This document shows, piece by piece, positions 8,686 to 18,744 of a stretch of 64,000 nucleotides of DNA. The translations under genes and the position numbers were made by a program. Every line of letters begins with the position of its first letter. Positions within the stretch are counted from its first letter, which is position 1. The stretch spans positions 1,984,001-2,048,000 of the forward strand of contig NZ_CP085725.1 of NCBI RefSeq assembly GCF_036840915.1, given 5' to 3'. The stretch comes from Flavobacterium hankyongi (GTDB lineage: Bacteria; Bacteroidota; Bacteroidia; Flavobacteriales; Flavobacteriaceae). The notes under the pieces are model-generated. The model was not told the origin of the DNA. It made no database searches and was given only the letters and a program-made list of their open reading frames with translations.

Positions 8686-9708
8686 ATGAACGTTGCTGAA
8701 TTTACATATTTGCTTAGCAAACCTGATGCAATCAATGAAAATCAAACGCAAGATTTAAGTAAAATTCTTGATGAGTTTCCTTATTTTCAGAGTGCAAGGA
8801 GCATATATTTAAAAGGTCTTTTTAAACAAGACAGCTTTAAGTACAATTCAGCTTTAAAAACAACGGCAGCACACACAACTGACAGAACTGTACTTTTTAA
8901 CTTTATTACCTCTGAAGAATTTATCAGTATTCAAAAAGAAATCAATAAAGTAAATGACGAACAAATCAAGCCTATAGAGGTTGAAGAAAAGGAAATTACA
9001 ATTGAAAAAACAGAAAAAAAATCTGAATCAACAATAAATAAACTTGAGCAATCCGTTTTAGAATCAATAGAAATTGCAACAGCAAATACTAGAGACAACA
9101 TAATCAACGAAGAAAAGCAAGAGAAACCAGAATCAATATTAGAAAAATCAATTTTACAATCAATAAAAGAGGCTTTACCAGAAGAATTAGAAGTAACAGA
9201 TAACGAGTTAATGGAAATGAAAGAAAAAATTTCGTGGTTAGAAGACACTGTCGAAGTTGAAGAAGTTCAACCAACACCAGTTACTTTTAGCAAAAACGAA
9301 ACACATTCTTTTCAAGAATGGCTTCAATTATCTAAAGCTAAACCTATAGAGAGAGAAGAAACTGCTGAAGAAACTTCAAATGTTATCGAAACAAACTCTA
9401 CAACTGATAAAAAAGAAGAAAAGTCAGAAAAATCAAATTCTAAAATGGATTTGATTGATAGGTTCATAGAGTCAAACCCTAAAATCCCTGCACCTAAAGA
9501 CAATCTTCCATTACCAGGTTATCTGACGAAAAAAGAGGAGACTCCTTATTTAATGACTGAAACTTTAGCGAAAATATATTTAGAGCAAAAAAAATATTCA
9601 AAAGCAATCCAAGCATATGAAATATTAATTTTGAAATATCCAGAAAAAAGTAGTTTATTTGCAAACCGAATTTTAGACATTAAAGAATTACAACAAAATA
9701 ACAAATAG
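8686..9708 (+). CDS. Acidic protein with a C-terminal tetratricopeptide-like repeat
   Basis: The 340-residue product has no signal peptide. An N-terminal conserved block (residues 1-80) is followed by a long, low-complexity segment rich in Glu, Lys, Ser and Thr (about 85-265). A TPR-like helix pair lies near the end (AKIYLEQKKYSKAIQAYEIL). It lies between lptE and secG with gaps of 3 and 6 bases, an arrangement I recall from other flavobacteria. No enzymatic motif is visible. A scaffold role is suggested by the repeat but is not shown. Confidence 0.75.
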   Translation: MNVAEFTYLLSKPDAINENQTQDLSKILDEFPYFQSARSIYLKGLFKQDSFKYNSALKTTAAHTTDRTVLFNFITSEEFISIQKEINKVNDEQIKPIEVEEKEITIEKTEKKSESTINKLEQSVLESIEIATANTRDNIINEEKQEKPESILEKSILQSIKEALPEELEVTDNELMEMKEKISWLEDTVEVEEVQPTPVTFSKNETHSFQEWLQLSKAKPIEREETAEETSNVIETNSTTDKKEEKSEKSNSKMDLIDRFIESNPKIPAPKDNLPLPGYLTKKEETPYLMTETLAKIYLEQKKYSKAIQAYEILILKYPEKSSLFANRILDIKELQQNNK

Positions 9709-9714
9709 TTAACA

Positions 9715-10086
9715 ATGAGTACATTTTCGATTTTTTTAGTTTTAATCACTATAGTTTGTTTTTTACTAGTCGTGGTAATTATGGTTCAAAACCCTAAAGG
9801 AGGAGGATTATCTTCAACTTTTGGAAGTTCACAAATGATGGGTGGAGTACAAAAAACAACTGACTTCTTAGATAAAAGTACTTGGTATTTAGGAGCTGCA
9901 TTAATTGCTTTAATTTTATTATCAAGCTTAAGCTTCAATGGAAGTTCTAGCGACACTGGTTCAAAAGTAATTGATGAGAGCGCTGTAACTGCTCCTGCTA
10001 TCCCTTCTTCTGCTCCAGCTGCTTCAGACAACAAAACTGCTCCAGCTACAGATGCTACTAAACCAGCAACCGAAGAGAAAAAATAA
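9715..10086 (+). CDS. secG: Preprotein translocase subunit SecG
   Basis: The 123-residue protein has two membrane segments (about residues 4-24 and 58-78) around the conserved cytoplasmic loop NPKGGGLSSTFGSSQMMGG. This is the SecG signature. SecG assists the SecYEG channel in protein export. The Ala/Pro/Thr/Lys-rich tail after residue 85 is longer than in E. coli and is probably disordered. A strong terminator follows directly. Confidence 0.95.
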   Translation: MSTFSIFLVLITIVCFLLVVVIMVQNPKGGGLSSTFGSSQMMGGVQKTTDFLDKSTWYLGAALIALILLSSLSFNGSSSDTGSKVIDESAVTAPAIPSSAPAASDNKTAPATDATKPATEEKK

Positions 10087-10106
10087 TTTTTTTTAGATTT
10101 AAAGAT

Positions 10107-10143
10107 AAAAAATGCCAGCCTGTCAGTGCTGGCATTTTTATTT
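10107..10143 (+). terminator. Rho-independent terminator after secG
   Basis: The stem AATGCCAGC / GCTGGCATT (10111-10119 and 10128-10136) has an 8-base loop. It is flanked by an A-run and a T-run that lengthen the helix. Confidence 0.9.
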
Positions 10144-10150
10144 GGTAAAT

Positions 10151-10181
10151 TTGACAGATTTTTTGCCTTGGCATAATTTCT
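10151..10181 (+). promoter_or_regulatory. Candidate promoter of groESL
   Basis: TTG (10151-10153) and TAATTTCT (10174-10181) are 20 bases apart. The -7 element matches six of eight positions. I see no CIRCE inverted repeat (TTAGCACTC...GAGTGCTAA), so HrcA control of the classical kind is not supported here. Confidence 0.4.
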
Positions 10182-10227
10182 GAAACAATCCAAACATCAA
10201 AATAATAATAACATAAATAATACAATT

Positions 10228-12178
<1,951 letters not shown>

Positions 12179-12204
12179 TCAAAGAGATTGACCAAAATAT
12201 TTTT

Positions 12205-12232
12205 AAAGCCGTTCGCAAGAGCGGCTTTTTTT
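12205..12232 (+). terminator. Rho-independent terminator after groEL
   Basis: The stem AAAGCCGTTC / GAGCGGCTTT (one G-T pair) closes a GCAA tetraloop and is followed by a T-run. Confidence 0.92.
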
Positions 12233-12287
12233 ACTATCATTAATTTATTTAATGTATTTTTATTCAAATCCATGAAAGTCTCAAATA

Positions 12288-12782
12288 ATGACATCAAACA
12301 TAAACATCCCCAGAAACAAAAAATCTTTTAATAAATTATTACTACTTATTCCATTAACATTTATACCTGTAGTAAGAGTTGCAATCAAGAATACAGAAAC
12401 AAATATTATTATATCAATTTTACTTTTTCTTTATTGTATATTAATGATTTTATTCTTCATAAATGCTTTAAAAAAAACCAACAAAACATCACCAGCTTTG
12501 ATAATTAACAATGATGGATTAATAGACAATATTAGCCTTGCTAATGCTGGTCTAATTACATGGAATGAAATAACAAATTTTGAAGTTTTAAAAAGTGGTG
12601 GCTCTCCACATCTATTCATATTTGTCAAAAATCCTGAAAAATTCATTAAAAACAAACCTTGGTTTACAAAAGGGATGGTAACTCAAATGAATAAAGACAA
12701 AGGTAGCCCAATAGCCATAGACTTAAATCAAATTGATATTAATCCAAAAGAGCTTCTCGAAACATTATCTAAGTTTAAATAA
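12288..12782 (+). CDS. STM3941-like small membrane protein
   Basis: The 164-residue product has two membrane segments (about residues 16-32 and 38-60). A soluble domain follows with a WNEITNFEV motif and the pattern FIKNKPWFTKGMVTQMN. This resembles the STM3941/YcxB-like group, whose function is unknown. It shares the WNE strand motif with the protein at 6349-6873, so the two may be distant relatives. It stands alone after the groEL terminator. Confidence 0.6.
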   Translation: MTSNINIPRNKKSFNKLLLLIPLTFIPVVRVAIKNTETNIIISILLFLYCILMILFFINALKKTNKTSPALIINNDGLIDNISLANAGLITWNEITNFEVLKSGGSPHLFIFVKNPEKFIKNKPWFTKGMVTQMNKDKGSPIAIDLNQIDINPKELLETLSKFK

Positions 12783-12923
12783 AAAAACGTAAAAGATTTT
12801 TCTTTTTATATAACAGATAGCGGGAATTTTTAATCCTCGTCACAAACAAGACTCATCCTTATTTCATAAAAAAGTGAACCGAGTTTTAATAAAACAAAAA
12901 TTTTCAAGCATCTATAGATTACA

Positions 12924-13340
12924 ATGAAAACACAAACAATATTTAGATCATTATATCTTTTATTCCTACTTATTACTGTTACCAATTGTGATAAAAACTC
13001 AACGGATTGCCTACTTGGAATAAGGCCTAAACTAATTTCAAAAGAAATGAACACAGCAGTAGCTTTTCAACAATATAATGACAACATTACTTTCGAGATG
13101 GAAAACACGAGTACAGATAATTACTATATATCTGATATTTTAATAGAAGGAAACTTACCTCCAGGAATAAACTATAAGAAATTCAATAGTAACGGAATTA
13201 ATTTTTATGGAGCTCCTAATACTACTGGAACATATTCATTTACTGTAAAAATAAAAGCTCGGCCAAATTATAGTACTGACGGTTCTACAGAAATGTGTGA
13301 CAACATAGCCTCAAATAATTATAGTATTAAAGTAGACTAA
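12924..13340 (+). CDS. Small lipoprotein with an Ig-like domain
   Basis: The 138-residue product starts with a signal peptide ending in TVTNC (Cys22), so it is probably a lipoprotein. The segment LPPGINYKK...INFYGAPNTTGTYSFTVKIKA matches the putative Ig (He_PIG-like) repeat of bacterial surface proteins. Four further cysteines, two early (about residues 29 and 33-35) and one or two late, could form disulfides. Its neighbour downstream is a secreted MG2/plug protein. Function unknown. Confidence 0.6.
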   Translation: MKTQTIFRSLYLLFLLITVTNCDKNSTDCLLGIRPKLISKEMNTAVAFQQYNDNITFEMENTSTDNYYISDILIEGNLPPGINYKKFNSNGINFYGAPNTTGTYSFTVKIKARPNYSTDGSTEMCDNIASNNYSIKVD

Positions 13341-13408
13341 TATTTTACCTCTGTTAGTCTAAATCTCCTATTTCCTAAATACTTTTTCTTAAACGAATTA
13401 AATGCTTT

Positions 13409-13422
13409 TACGAAATTTCGTA
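13409..13422. promoter_or_regulatory. 14-bp perfect palindrome, possible operator
   Basis: TACGAAATTTCGTA is a perfect inverted repeat centred about 52 bases before the predicted transcription start of the gene at 13477. The position suits an activator or repressor dimer. No regulator gene lies beside it. Confidence 0.35.
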
Positions 13423-13453
13423 TAAAAAACTCTACTAGAAATAATAAGATCTT

Positions 13454-13461
13454 TATTTTTG
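13454..13461 (+). promoter_or_regulatory. -7 element before the MG2/plug gene
   Basis: TATTTTTG fits TAnnTTTG exactly. A TTG at 13459 that could extend the reading frame lies inside it, which argues for the ATG at 13477 and a leader of about 9 bases. No good -33 TTG is visible, so activation may depend on the upstream palindrome. Confidence 0.5.
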
Positions 13462-13476
13462 CAAAAAATCAAAAAA

Positions 13477-15849
13477 ATGAATAAAATCCTACTTTGCCTA
13501 ATATTTCTGTCGTCTTTTGTAACTATTCGTGCGCAAGAATCTTTTGATGAGAAATCAATTATTGAAAACAATGCAAATTACTTCAAGTTAGAAAGAGAAA
13601 ACATACATGTTCAATTTGACAAAACTGTATACCCAACAACAGAAATAATTTGGTTCAAAGGCTATGTAATAGATAAGGTTAGTAACTTACCAAATATTAA
13701 ATCTTCGAATATAATAATGGAATTGTATAATTCTAAAAAAGAAAAAATAGATTCGAAGTTGCTTTATTCTGAAAACAGCACTTTTTTTGGTCATTACAAA
13801 ACTGAAAAAATAACCGAATCTGGGAAATATTATTTTCGCTTTTTTACTAATCATATGAATAATTTTAGTGAGGACGAATCTTCTACCTACGAAATCACCA
13901 TTATTAATCCTTCGAACTACGTTAGTAATTTACTACCTAAATTTGATATTAATAAAGTTAACATTAATTACTTCCCTGAATCAGGAATATTACTAGAGGA
14001 CACCGACAATTCGATTATAGTAGATATTAAAGACTGCAATGGATTAGGAGGTGTAATTGAAAACATCCAAGTTCAAAACAATCAAAATAAAACTATAACT
14101 TCTTTTTCAACAAATAAAGAAGGTATTGGCAAGTTTAATCTTTTAAACACTAAAGATTCGAACTACAAAATAAAAATACAAAAAAACAATTCTGTTATAT
14201 CTGAAAAAACAATACGAAAACCTACTAAAGAAGGATATATTATTAGTATTAACGACAATTATAATTCTGGAACATTATTTATTGAAATAAAGTCAAACTC
14301 ATCAACTTTAACCAAAAAAGAAAAAATTTGGTTCGGAATACAGCATTTAGGTAATATAGAATTGATTAAAATAAATTTTGACGAAGGAAACTCGTCAAAA
14401 AGATTAGCTTTTTTTAAAAAAGATCTTAATTACGGAATAAACAATTTTGTAATTACTAACGAAAAAAAGGAAATATTATCCGAAAGATTATACTACAATC
14501 ATAATTCAAATTCTAATAACAGTATTGAAATTATTAACAAAAGAATTACCAAAGATTCTATTAAATATACCTTTAAAAGTAATTTTAAATTAGGAGAAGT
14601 TAGTTATAGCATTTTACCATCTAAGTCTATTTCAAAACCAGAAAAAAACAGTATTTATTCTAGCTTAAAAATCAATAATTGTTTAAATAAAGAGTTAAAT
14701 AATATCTCTTACTATTTAAATGATTATAATAGACTAAGACATTTTGAGCTTGACAATGCATTACAAACCGTAAAGTATAAATACAATTTTATAAACAACA
14801 TGAATTTCCCTGTAGAAAAATTCGAAGCAGAAAATGGATTAACTCTTAATGGAAAAATCAATACCCAAATTGACAATAAAGATCATAAAATACAACTTTT
14901 AAGTATTTTAACTGGAAAAAGTATACTCTCAGATATTAATGAGAAAAATGAGTTTAGCTTTAAAAATCTTATTGTTGATGATTCTACTTCTGTGCATCTG
15001 ACAATGTATAATAAAAATGGTAAAACTAAAGAGTTTTCTGCTGTTTACAATTTAGTTAAACCAAAAAGCACATTCTTTAAACCTATCAACATAAAGTCAT
15101 ATTGTCCAGAAAACATACTCAAAAAAGAAGATTTAAACGCAATAAATCTACCTATTTTAAACAAAAACAGTCATTTACTTGATTCAATTCACATCAATAA
15201 AACAGAAGTAAGAAAGCAAAAGCTTGTAAATAATAGAAAATCCCCTTATTTGAACGGCTTTTCCGATGGCTATAAAATTAATAGCGACATTATAAAAAGC
15301 TATAACGATGTAATTACTTTTTTAAGAAGCAAAGGATATGATATAAACACCTCAGGAACAGACGTAAGCATTAGATCAAGAACCAATTTAAGTTTTAGAA
15401 ATGACAACCAACCAACAATAATGATGAACAATTCCCCTATTATAGATTTAAGCATACTTTACGGCATGAGCTTAGAAGAAGTTGATGAAATTTACATTAA
15501 TAAAAGAGGATATGGAACGGGAAGTAATGGTGCTAGCGGTGTAATACACATCTTTACTAAAAAATCTTTTATGGGTAAAGGATCACAAAAATCTGTATCA
15601 AAAAACTTCATTTGTGATAGTGGATTTACACCATCTCTATTGTTTAAAAATACAATACCTGTAAACTTCACCAATAAAAGTTTTATTGATTTTGGTACAT
15701 TTTTCTGGAATCCTAAAACTAATACTAATGAAAATGGAGCTTTTGAAGTTACACTACCGAGAGTGACTGATGAAAACATAACACTAATAATAGAAGGAAT
15801 TGATAGTTCTGGATTGCTTTTATCTAAATCAATTGAGATTAAGCCATAA
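13477..15849 (+). CDS. Secreted MG2-domain protein with a C-terminal TonB-plug-like domain
   Basis: The 790-residue product has a signal peptide ending in IRAQ. Near residue 35 the pattern ENIHVQFDKTVYPTTEIIWFKG is like a macroglobulin MG2 domain. Around residues 610-690 a detached TonB-plug-like domain is seen (QPTIMMNNSPIID, then SNGASGVIHIFTKK), with no beta-barrel behind it. A further Ig-like segment closes the protein. It has the same domain order as the protein at 36307-38001. Such proteins are usually annotated only as plug-domain proteins. The role is unknown, but an envelope location is supported by the signal. The start at 13477 is chosen because an upstream TTG lies in the promoter. 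Confidence 0.75.
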   Translation: MNKILLCLIFLSSFVTIRAQESFDEKSIIENNANYFKLERENIHVQFDKTVYPTTEIIWFKGYVIDKVSNLPNIKSSNIIMELYNSKKEKIDSKLLYSENSTFFGHYKTEKITESGKYYFRFFTNHMNNFSEDESSTYEITIINPSNYVSNLLPKFDINKVNINYFPESGILLEDTDNSIIVDIKDCNGLGGVIENIQVQNNQNKTITSFSTNKEGIGKFNLLNTKDSNYKIKIQKNNSVISEKTIRKPTKEGYIISINDNYNSGTLFIEIKSNSSTLTKKEKIWFGIQHLGNIELIKINFDEGNSSKRLAFFKKDLNYGINNFVITNEKKEILSERLYYNHNSNSNNSIEIINKRITKDSIKYTFKSNFKLGEVSYSILPSKSISKPEKNSIYSSLKINNCLNKELNNISYYLNDYNRLRHFELDNALQTVKYKYNFINNMNFPVEKFEAENGLTLNGKINTQIDNKDHKIQLLSILTGKSILSDINEKNEFSFKNLIVDDSTSVHLTMYNKNGKTKEFSAVYNLVKPKSTFFKPINIKSYCPENILKKEDLNAINLPILNKNSHLLDSIHINKTEVRKQKLVNNRKSPYLNGFSDGYKINSDIIKSYNDVITFLRSKGYDINTSGTDVSIRSRTNLSFRNDNQPTIMMNNSPIIDLSILYGMSLEEVDEIYINKRGYGTGSNGASGVIHIFTKKSFMGKGSQKSVSKNFICDSGFTPSLLFKNTIPVNFTNKSFIDFGTFFWNPKTNTNENGAFEVTLPRVTDENITLIIEGIDSSGLLLSKSIEIKP

Positions 15850-15864
15850 TAATTATACAACATT

Positions 15865-15906
15865 AAAAAAAGAAACCCCGATTTCATAATCGGGGTTTCT
15901 TTTTTT
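15865..15906. terminator. Bidirectional terminator between convergent genes
   Basis: The stem AGAAACCCCGATT / AATCGGGGTTTCT closes a 4-base loop and is flanked by an A-run on the left and a T-run on the right. It can therefore end transcription from both the gene at 13477 and the minus-strand gene at 15905. Confidence 0.93.
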
Positions 15907-16666
15907 ATTCTTCCTTCTTGTACCAATCAAAATTGGTGATGTATGATATTCTAATTGTTAGGTTATCCTCTACTAAAGTATTTTTTAAATTCCAAATGTT
16001 TTGATGAATGTAACTCAACTGAATCTGATGATTTGGATTAAAATTATATCCAAAACCGGCAATAATTCTGTTTTGTTGTACTGCTGTTTTAGCATCTTTT
16101 ACCCCTAAATTCACAAAAACTTCATCCCCTGCTAAAGCAAACAGCTTCGTCTTATCATTTTTTTTGATTAATGGATGATTAACCAAAAACATATAACGAA
16201 GGCGATTTCTATATTCAAAATTTGAAATTTCTAAATCACCTTGGTTGTTTACTGTTGCAATACCAACAAATCTACTTTCGTCTCTTAATCGGTGCGTTAA
16301 TTTAAAATCCCTCAAATTATGAGTAAATACTCCTTGAATCCAAGCATGATGCTCAGGCGTAGTTAATTTATTCATTGGAATTTCTCCATAAACATAGGTA
16401 TCATAATACGTATACCCTATACTTGCTACAAATGATTTTGAAAACTGATAATCTAACGATGGCCGTATAAACCATTGTTGCTTTTCTGAAAAACCATTGG
16501 CAAACCTCAATGAGGCTTCTAATGTAAGTGATAACTTTTCAGAAAATTTATTCTTTCCTGAATAATGTAGCCAAACATTAGTATTATTTGAAATTTGTTG
16601 AGAATAACTAGAACTGAACATCATTAAAAAAAGAACTATTGCTCTTAATCTAATAATCTTATACAT
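15905..16666 (-). CDS. DUF2490 outer-membrane beta-barrel protein
   Basis: The 253-residue product has a signal peptide ending in SSYSQ. Alternating aromatic strands follow (NVWLHYSGKNKFSEKLSLTLEASLRF, QWFIRPSLDYQF) of the kind found in the DUF2490 family of small outer-membrane barrels. It ends with strands close to the C terminus. It follows the DedA gene by 11 bases on the same strand, so the two are probably cotranscribed. The function of the family is not known. Confidence 0.8.
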   Translation of the reverse strand: MYKIIRLRAIVLFLMMFSSSYSQQISNNTNVWLHYSGKNKFSEKLSLTLEASLRFANGFSEKQQWFIRPSLDYQFSKSFVASIGYTYYDTYVYGEIPMNKLTTPEHHAWIQGVFTHNLRDFKLTHRLRDESRFVGIATVNNQGDLEISNFEYRNRLRYMFLVNHPLIKKNDKTKLFALAGDEVFVNLGVKDAKTAVQQNRIIAGFGYNFNPNHQIQLSYIHQNIWNLKNTLVEDNLTIRISYITNFDWYKKEE

Positions 16667-16677
16667 ATTTTAAAATT

Positions 16678-17355
16678 TTATTCGATGTGTACTCGTTTTT
16701 TAAAAATTTTCCAAAGTACTGGAAACGTAGTAAATGCCACAATAATTAAAACAATATACTCGATATAGTGTTTTAAATCGATATTATACTGATCTAAAAA
16801 GAATTGGTGCAAATAGTGACCAGAAAAAATCATGGAATATGACCATAAAAAAGAACCTATAATATTATAGAACATGAATTTCTTTTTGTCCATTGATACA
16901 ATCCCAGCGATAACTGGTGCAAATGTTCTTACGATAGGTAAAAATCGGGCAAAAACAATAGCTCTATTACCGTACTTTTCAAAGAACTCTTTCGCTTGAT
17001 ATAAATACTTCTTTTTAAACAAAAACGAATCTTTTCGATTATAAAGATAAGTCCCGCTTTTAGCTCCAAACCAGTACCCAGCCATATTACCTAAAATCCC
17101 CATGATTGAAACCATTAGTGCAAACACAGTAACATTTAAGAAATCATTTCCTAAAGAAATTTGTTGCATTAAAGTCTCGCTGTAAATTCCAGCTAAAAAC
17201 AATAAACTGTCTCCAGGTAAAAAGAATCCGGCAAGCAATCCTGTTTCGGCAAAAACTATAAATAAAACAACTAGTAAACCTATTTTAATTCCTCCAAATT
17301 CTAATAAGATATAAAACTCTGGATTAAGTAATTGTAACCAATTGAAATCGTTCAT
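16678..17355 (-). CDS. DedA-family membrane protein
   Basis: The 225-residue inner-membrane protein has the DedA/SNARE-associated signature: FLPGDSLLFLAG near residue 47, and FARFLPIVRTFAPVIAGIV with the conserved Arg residues near 138. DedA proteins are thought to move undecaprenyl phosphate or other lipids across the membrane. Family members normally have several hydrophobic segments, as seen here. It sits downstream of the carbonic anhydrase genes with its own promoter-like element. Confidence 0.9.
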   Translation of the reverse strand: MNDFNWLQLLNPEFYILLEFGGIKIGLLVVLFIVFAETGLLAGFFLPGDSLLFLAGIYSETLMQQISLGNDFLNVTVFALMVSIMGILGNMAGYWFGAKSGTYLYNRKDSFLFKKKYLYQAKEFFEKYGNRAIVFARFLPIVRTFAPVIAGIVSMDKKKFMFYNIIGSFLWSYSMIFSGHYLHQFFLDQYNIDLKHYIEYIVLIIVAFTTFPVLWKIFKKRVHIE

Positions 17356-17374
17356 CAGTGATATGTAATTTTAT

Positions 17375-17412
17375 AAAAGGCGAAGGTACTACATTTAGCA
17401 CAATCGCCTTAT
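17375..17412 (-). terminator. Weak hairpin after the carbonic anhydrase gene, overlapping the DedA promoter
   Basis: AAGGCGA (17377-17383) and TCGCCTT (17404-17410) can pair across a 20-base loop, with a short T-run after them on the minus strand. The same stretch contains TACCTTCG (17381-17388, minus strand), seven of eight matches to the -7 element, about 26 bases before the DedA ATG. Confidence 0.4.
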
Positions 17413-17433
17413 TTTTTAAATAATAAATAATTC

Positions 17434-18069
17434 TTAAATATCTAACTGATATAGTTCGTGTAAATCTTCGTTTTTAGAAAAATTTACTTCTAAATCTGTT
17501 ACATAACCAGAATTTAATCCGTAAACCCATCCGTGTAAATACAACTCTTGCCCGTTTTTCCAAGCTGTTTGTACGATAGATGTTTTAGCCAAATTTAGAA
17601 CTTGTTCTTTAACATTCAATTCTACGAATTTATTAAAACGTTCTTCTTCGTTTTCAATAGGTGTTAATTTTTCTTTATTGAATCTAAAAATATCTTTTAT
17701 ATGACGAATCCAATTGTCAATTACTCCATAAGAAGTATTTCCCATAGCTGCTTTAACACCTCCACAGCCATAATGTCCGCAAACGATAACATGTGTAACT
17801 TTTAGAACATTTACAGCATAATCTAAAACGCTCAACATATTCATGTCACTATGCACTACCATGTTGGCAATATTGCGATGTACAAAAACTTCTCCCGGTT
17901 TAGCTCCAATTATTTCATTTGCTGGAACACGGCTGTCCGAACAACCAATCCATAAAAGAGGTGGGGTTTGACCTTTTGATAAATCTTTGAAATAATCTTT
18001 ATCAATAGCCAATTGATCCTCTACCCACTTTTTATTATTTTCTAATATTTTTTTATAAAAATCACTCAT
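17434..18069 (-). CDS. Beta-class carbonic anhydrase (Can-like)
   Basis: The 211-residue enzyme interconverts CO2 and bicarbonate. The zinc ligands are visible as Cys43, His99 and Cys102 (CSDSR and CGHYGCGG), with the Asp45-Arg47 dyad of the family. It is the last gene of a SulP-carbonic anhydrase-carbonic anhydrase run, 29 bases after its partner. It has no signal peptide, so it is cytoplasmic. The length is close to E. coli Can. Confidence 0.96.
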   Translation of the reverse strand: MSDFYKKILENNKKWVEDQLAIDKDYFKDLSKGQTPPLLWIGCSDSRVPANEIIGAKPGEVFVHRNIANMVVHSDMNMLSVLDYAVNVLKVTHVIVCGHYGCGGVKAAMGNTSYGVIDNWIRHIKDIFRFNKEKLTPIENEEERFNKFVELNVKEQVLNLAKTSIVQTAWKNGQELYLHGWVYGLNSGYVTDLEVNFSKNEDLHELYQLDI

Positions 18070-18098
18070 ACTTTTACTATTACCTTTAACTGAAAATC

Positions 18099-18740
18099 CT
18101 ATTTTACAAATTCTGTGTCGTTATAAAATTCAACATCTCCAGTTTCGACATTATACATCGCTCCGATGATACCAATTTCACCATTTTCTATCATCTCAGC
18201 CAAGATATGACTTCTTTGCAATATAGATTTAACAGTTCTCTTCACGTTAATTTGAGCAACATTTTCCACAAATTCTGGATTTTTAGAACTTCTCTCCTGT
18301 TTTGTTTGTTGTTCTTCATAAACAGCAGGTTGTAATTTAGATAAAAGTTCTGTTAAGTTACCCATTTCTACATGATCACAAGCTCCTTTTACAGCTCCAC
18401 ATTTTGTATGTCCTAAAACCACAATTAATTTAGAACCTGCCACTTTACAAGCAAATTCCATACTTCCTAAGATATCTGTATTTACAACATTTCCGGCAAT
18501 ACGAATTGAAAAAACATCTCCTAATCCCTGATCGAAAATTAATTCTGCTGATGTACGGCTATCAATACAGCTTAAAATTGTAGCAAATGGCCACTGCCCT
18601 TCACTTGTTGCATTCACTTGCTCTAATAAATCCCTGTGTAATTTTAGATTATTAACAAAGCGATGATTTCCTTCTTTTAAGATTTCTAAAGCTTTTTTTG
18701 GAGTTATTTGTGATTGTAATTCTTTATTTAAAGTTCTCAT
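18099..18740 (-). CDS. Second beta-class carbonic anhydrase
   Basis: The 213-residue protein carries zinc ligands Cys58, His111 and Cys114, and the Asp60-Arg62 dyad (CIDSR, LGHTKCGA). It is only distantly similar to the neighbour at 17434 and belongs to a different beta subgroup, with AGNVVNTD in place of HRNIANMV. The gene starts 4 bases after the SulP stop, which strongly suggests translational coupling to the transporter. No signal peptide is seen. Confidence 0.96.
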   Translation of the reverse strand: MRTLNKELQSQITPKKALEILKEGNHRFVNNLKLHRDLLEQVNATSEGQWPFATILSCIDSRTSAELIFDQGLGDVFSIRIAGNVVNTDILGSMEFACKVAGSKLIVVLGHTKCGAVKGACDHVEMGNLTELLSKLQPAVYEEQQTKQERSSKNPEFVENVAQINVKRTVKSILQRSHILAEMIENGEIGIIGAMYNVETGDVEFYNDTEFVK

Positions 18741-18744
18741 ATTA

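Noticed and set aside
10151-10227. CIRCE/HrcA operator before groES
   Set aside because: No TTAGCACTC...GAGTGCTAA inverted repeat is present in the upstream region.
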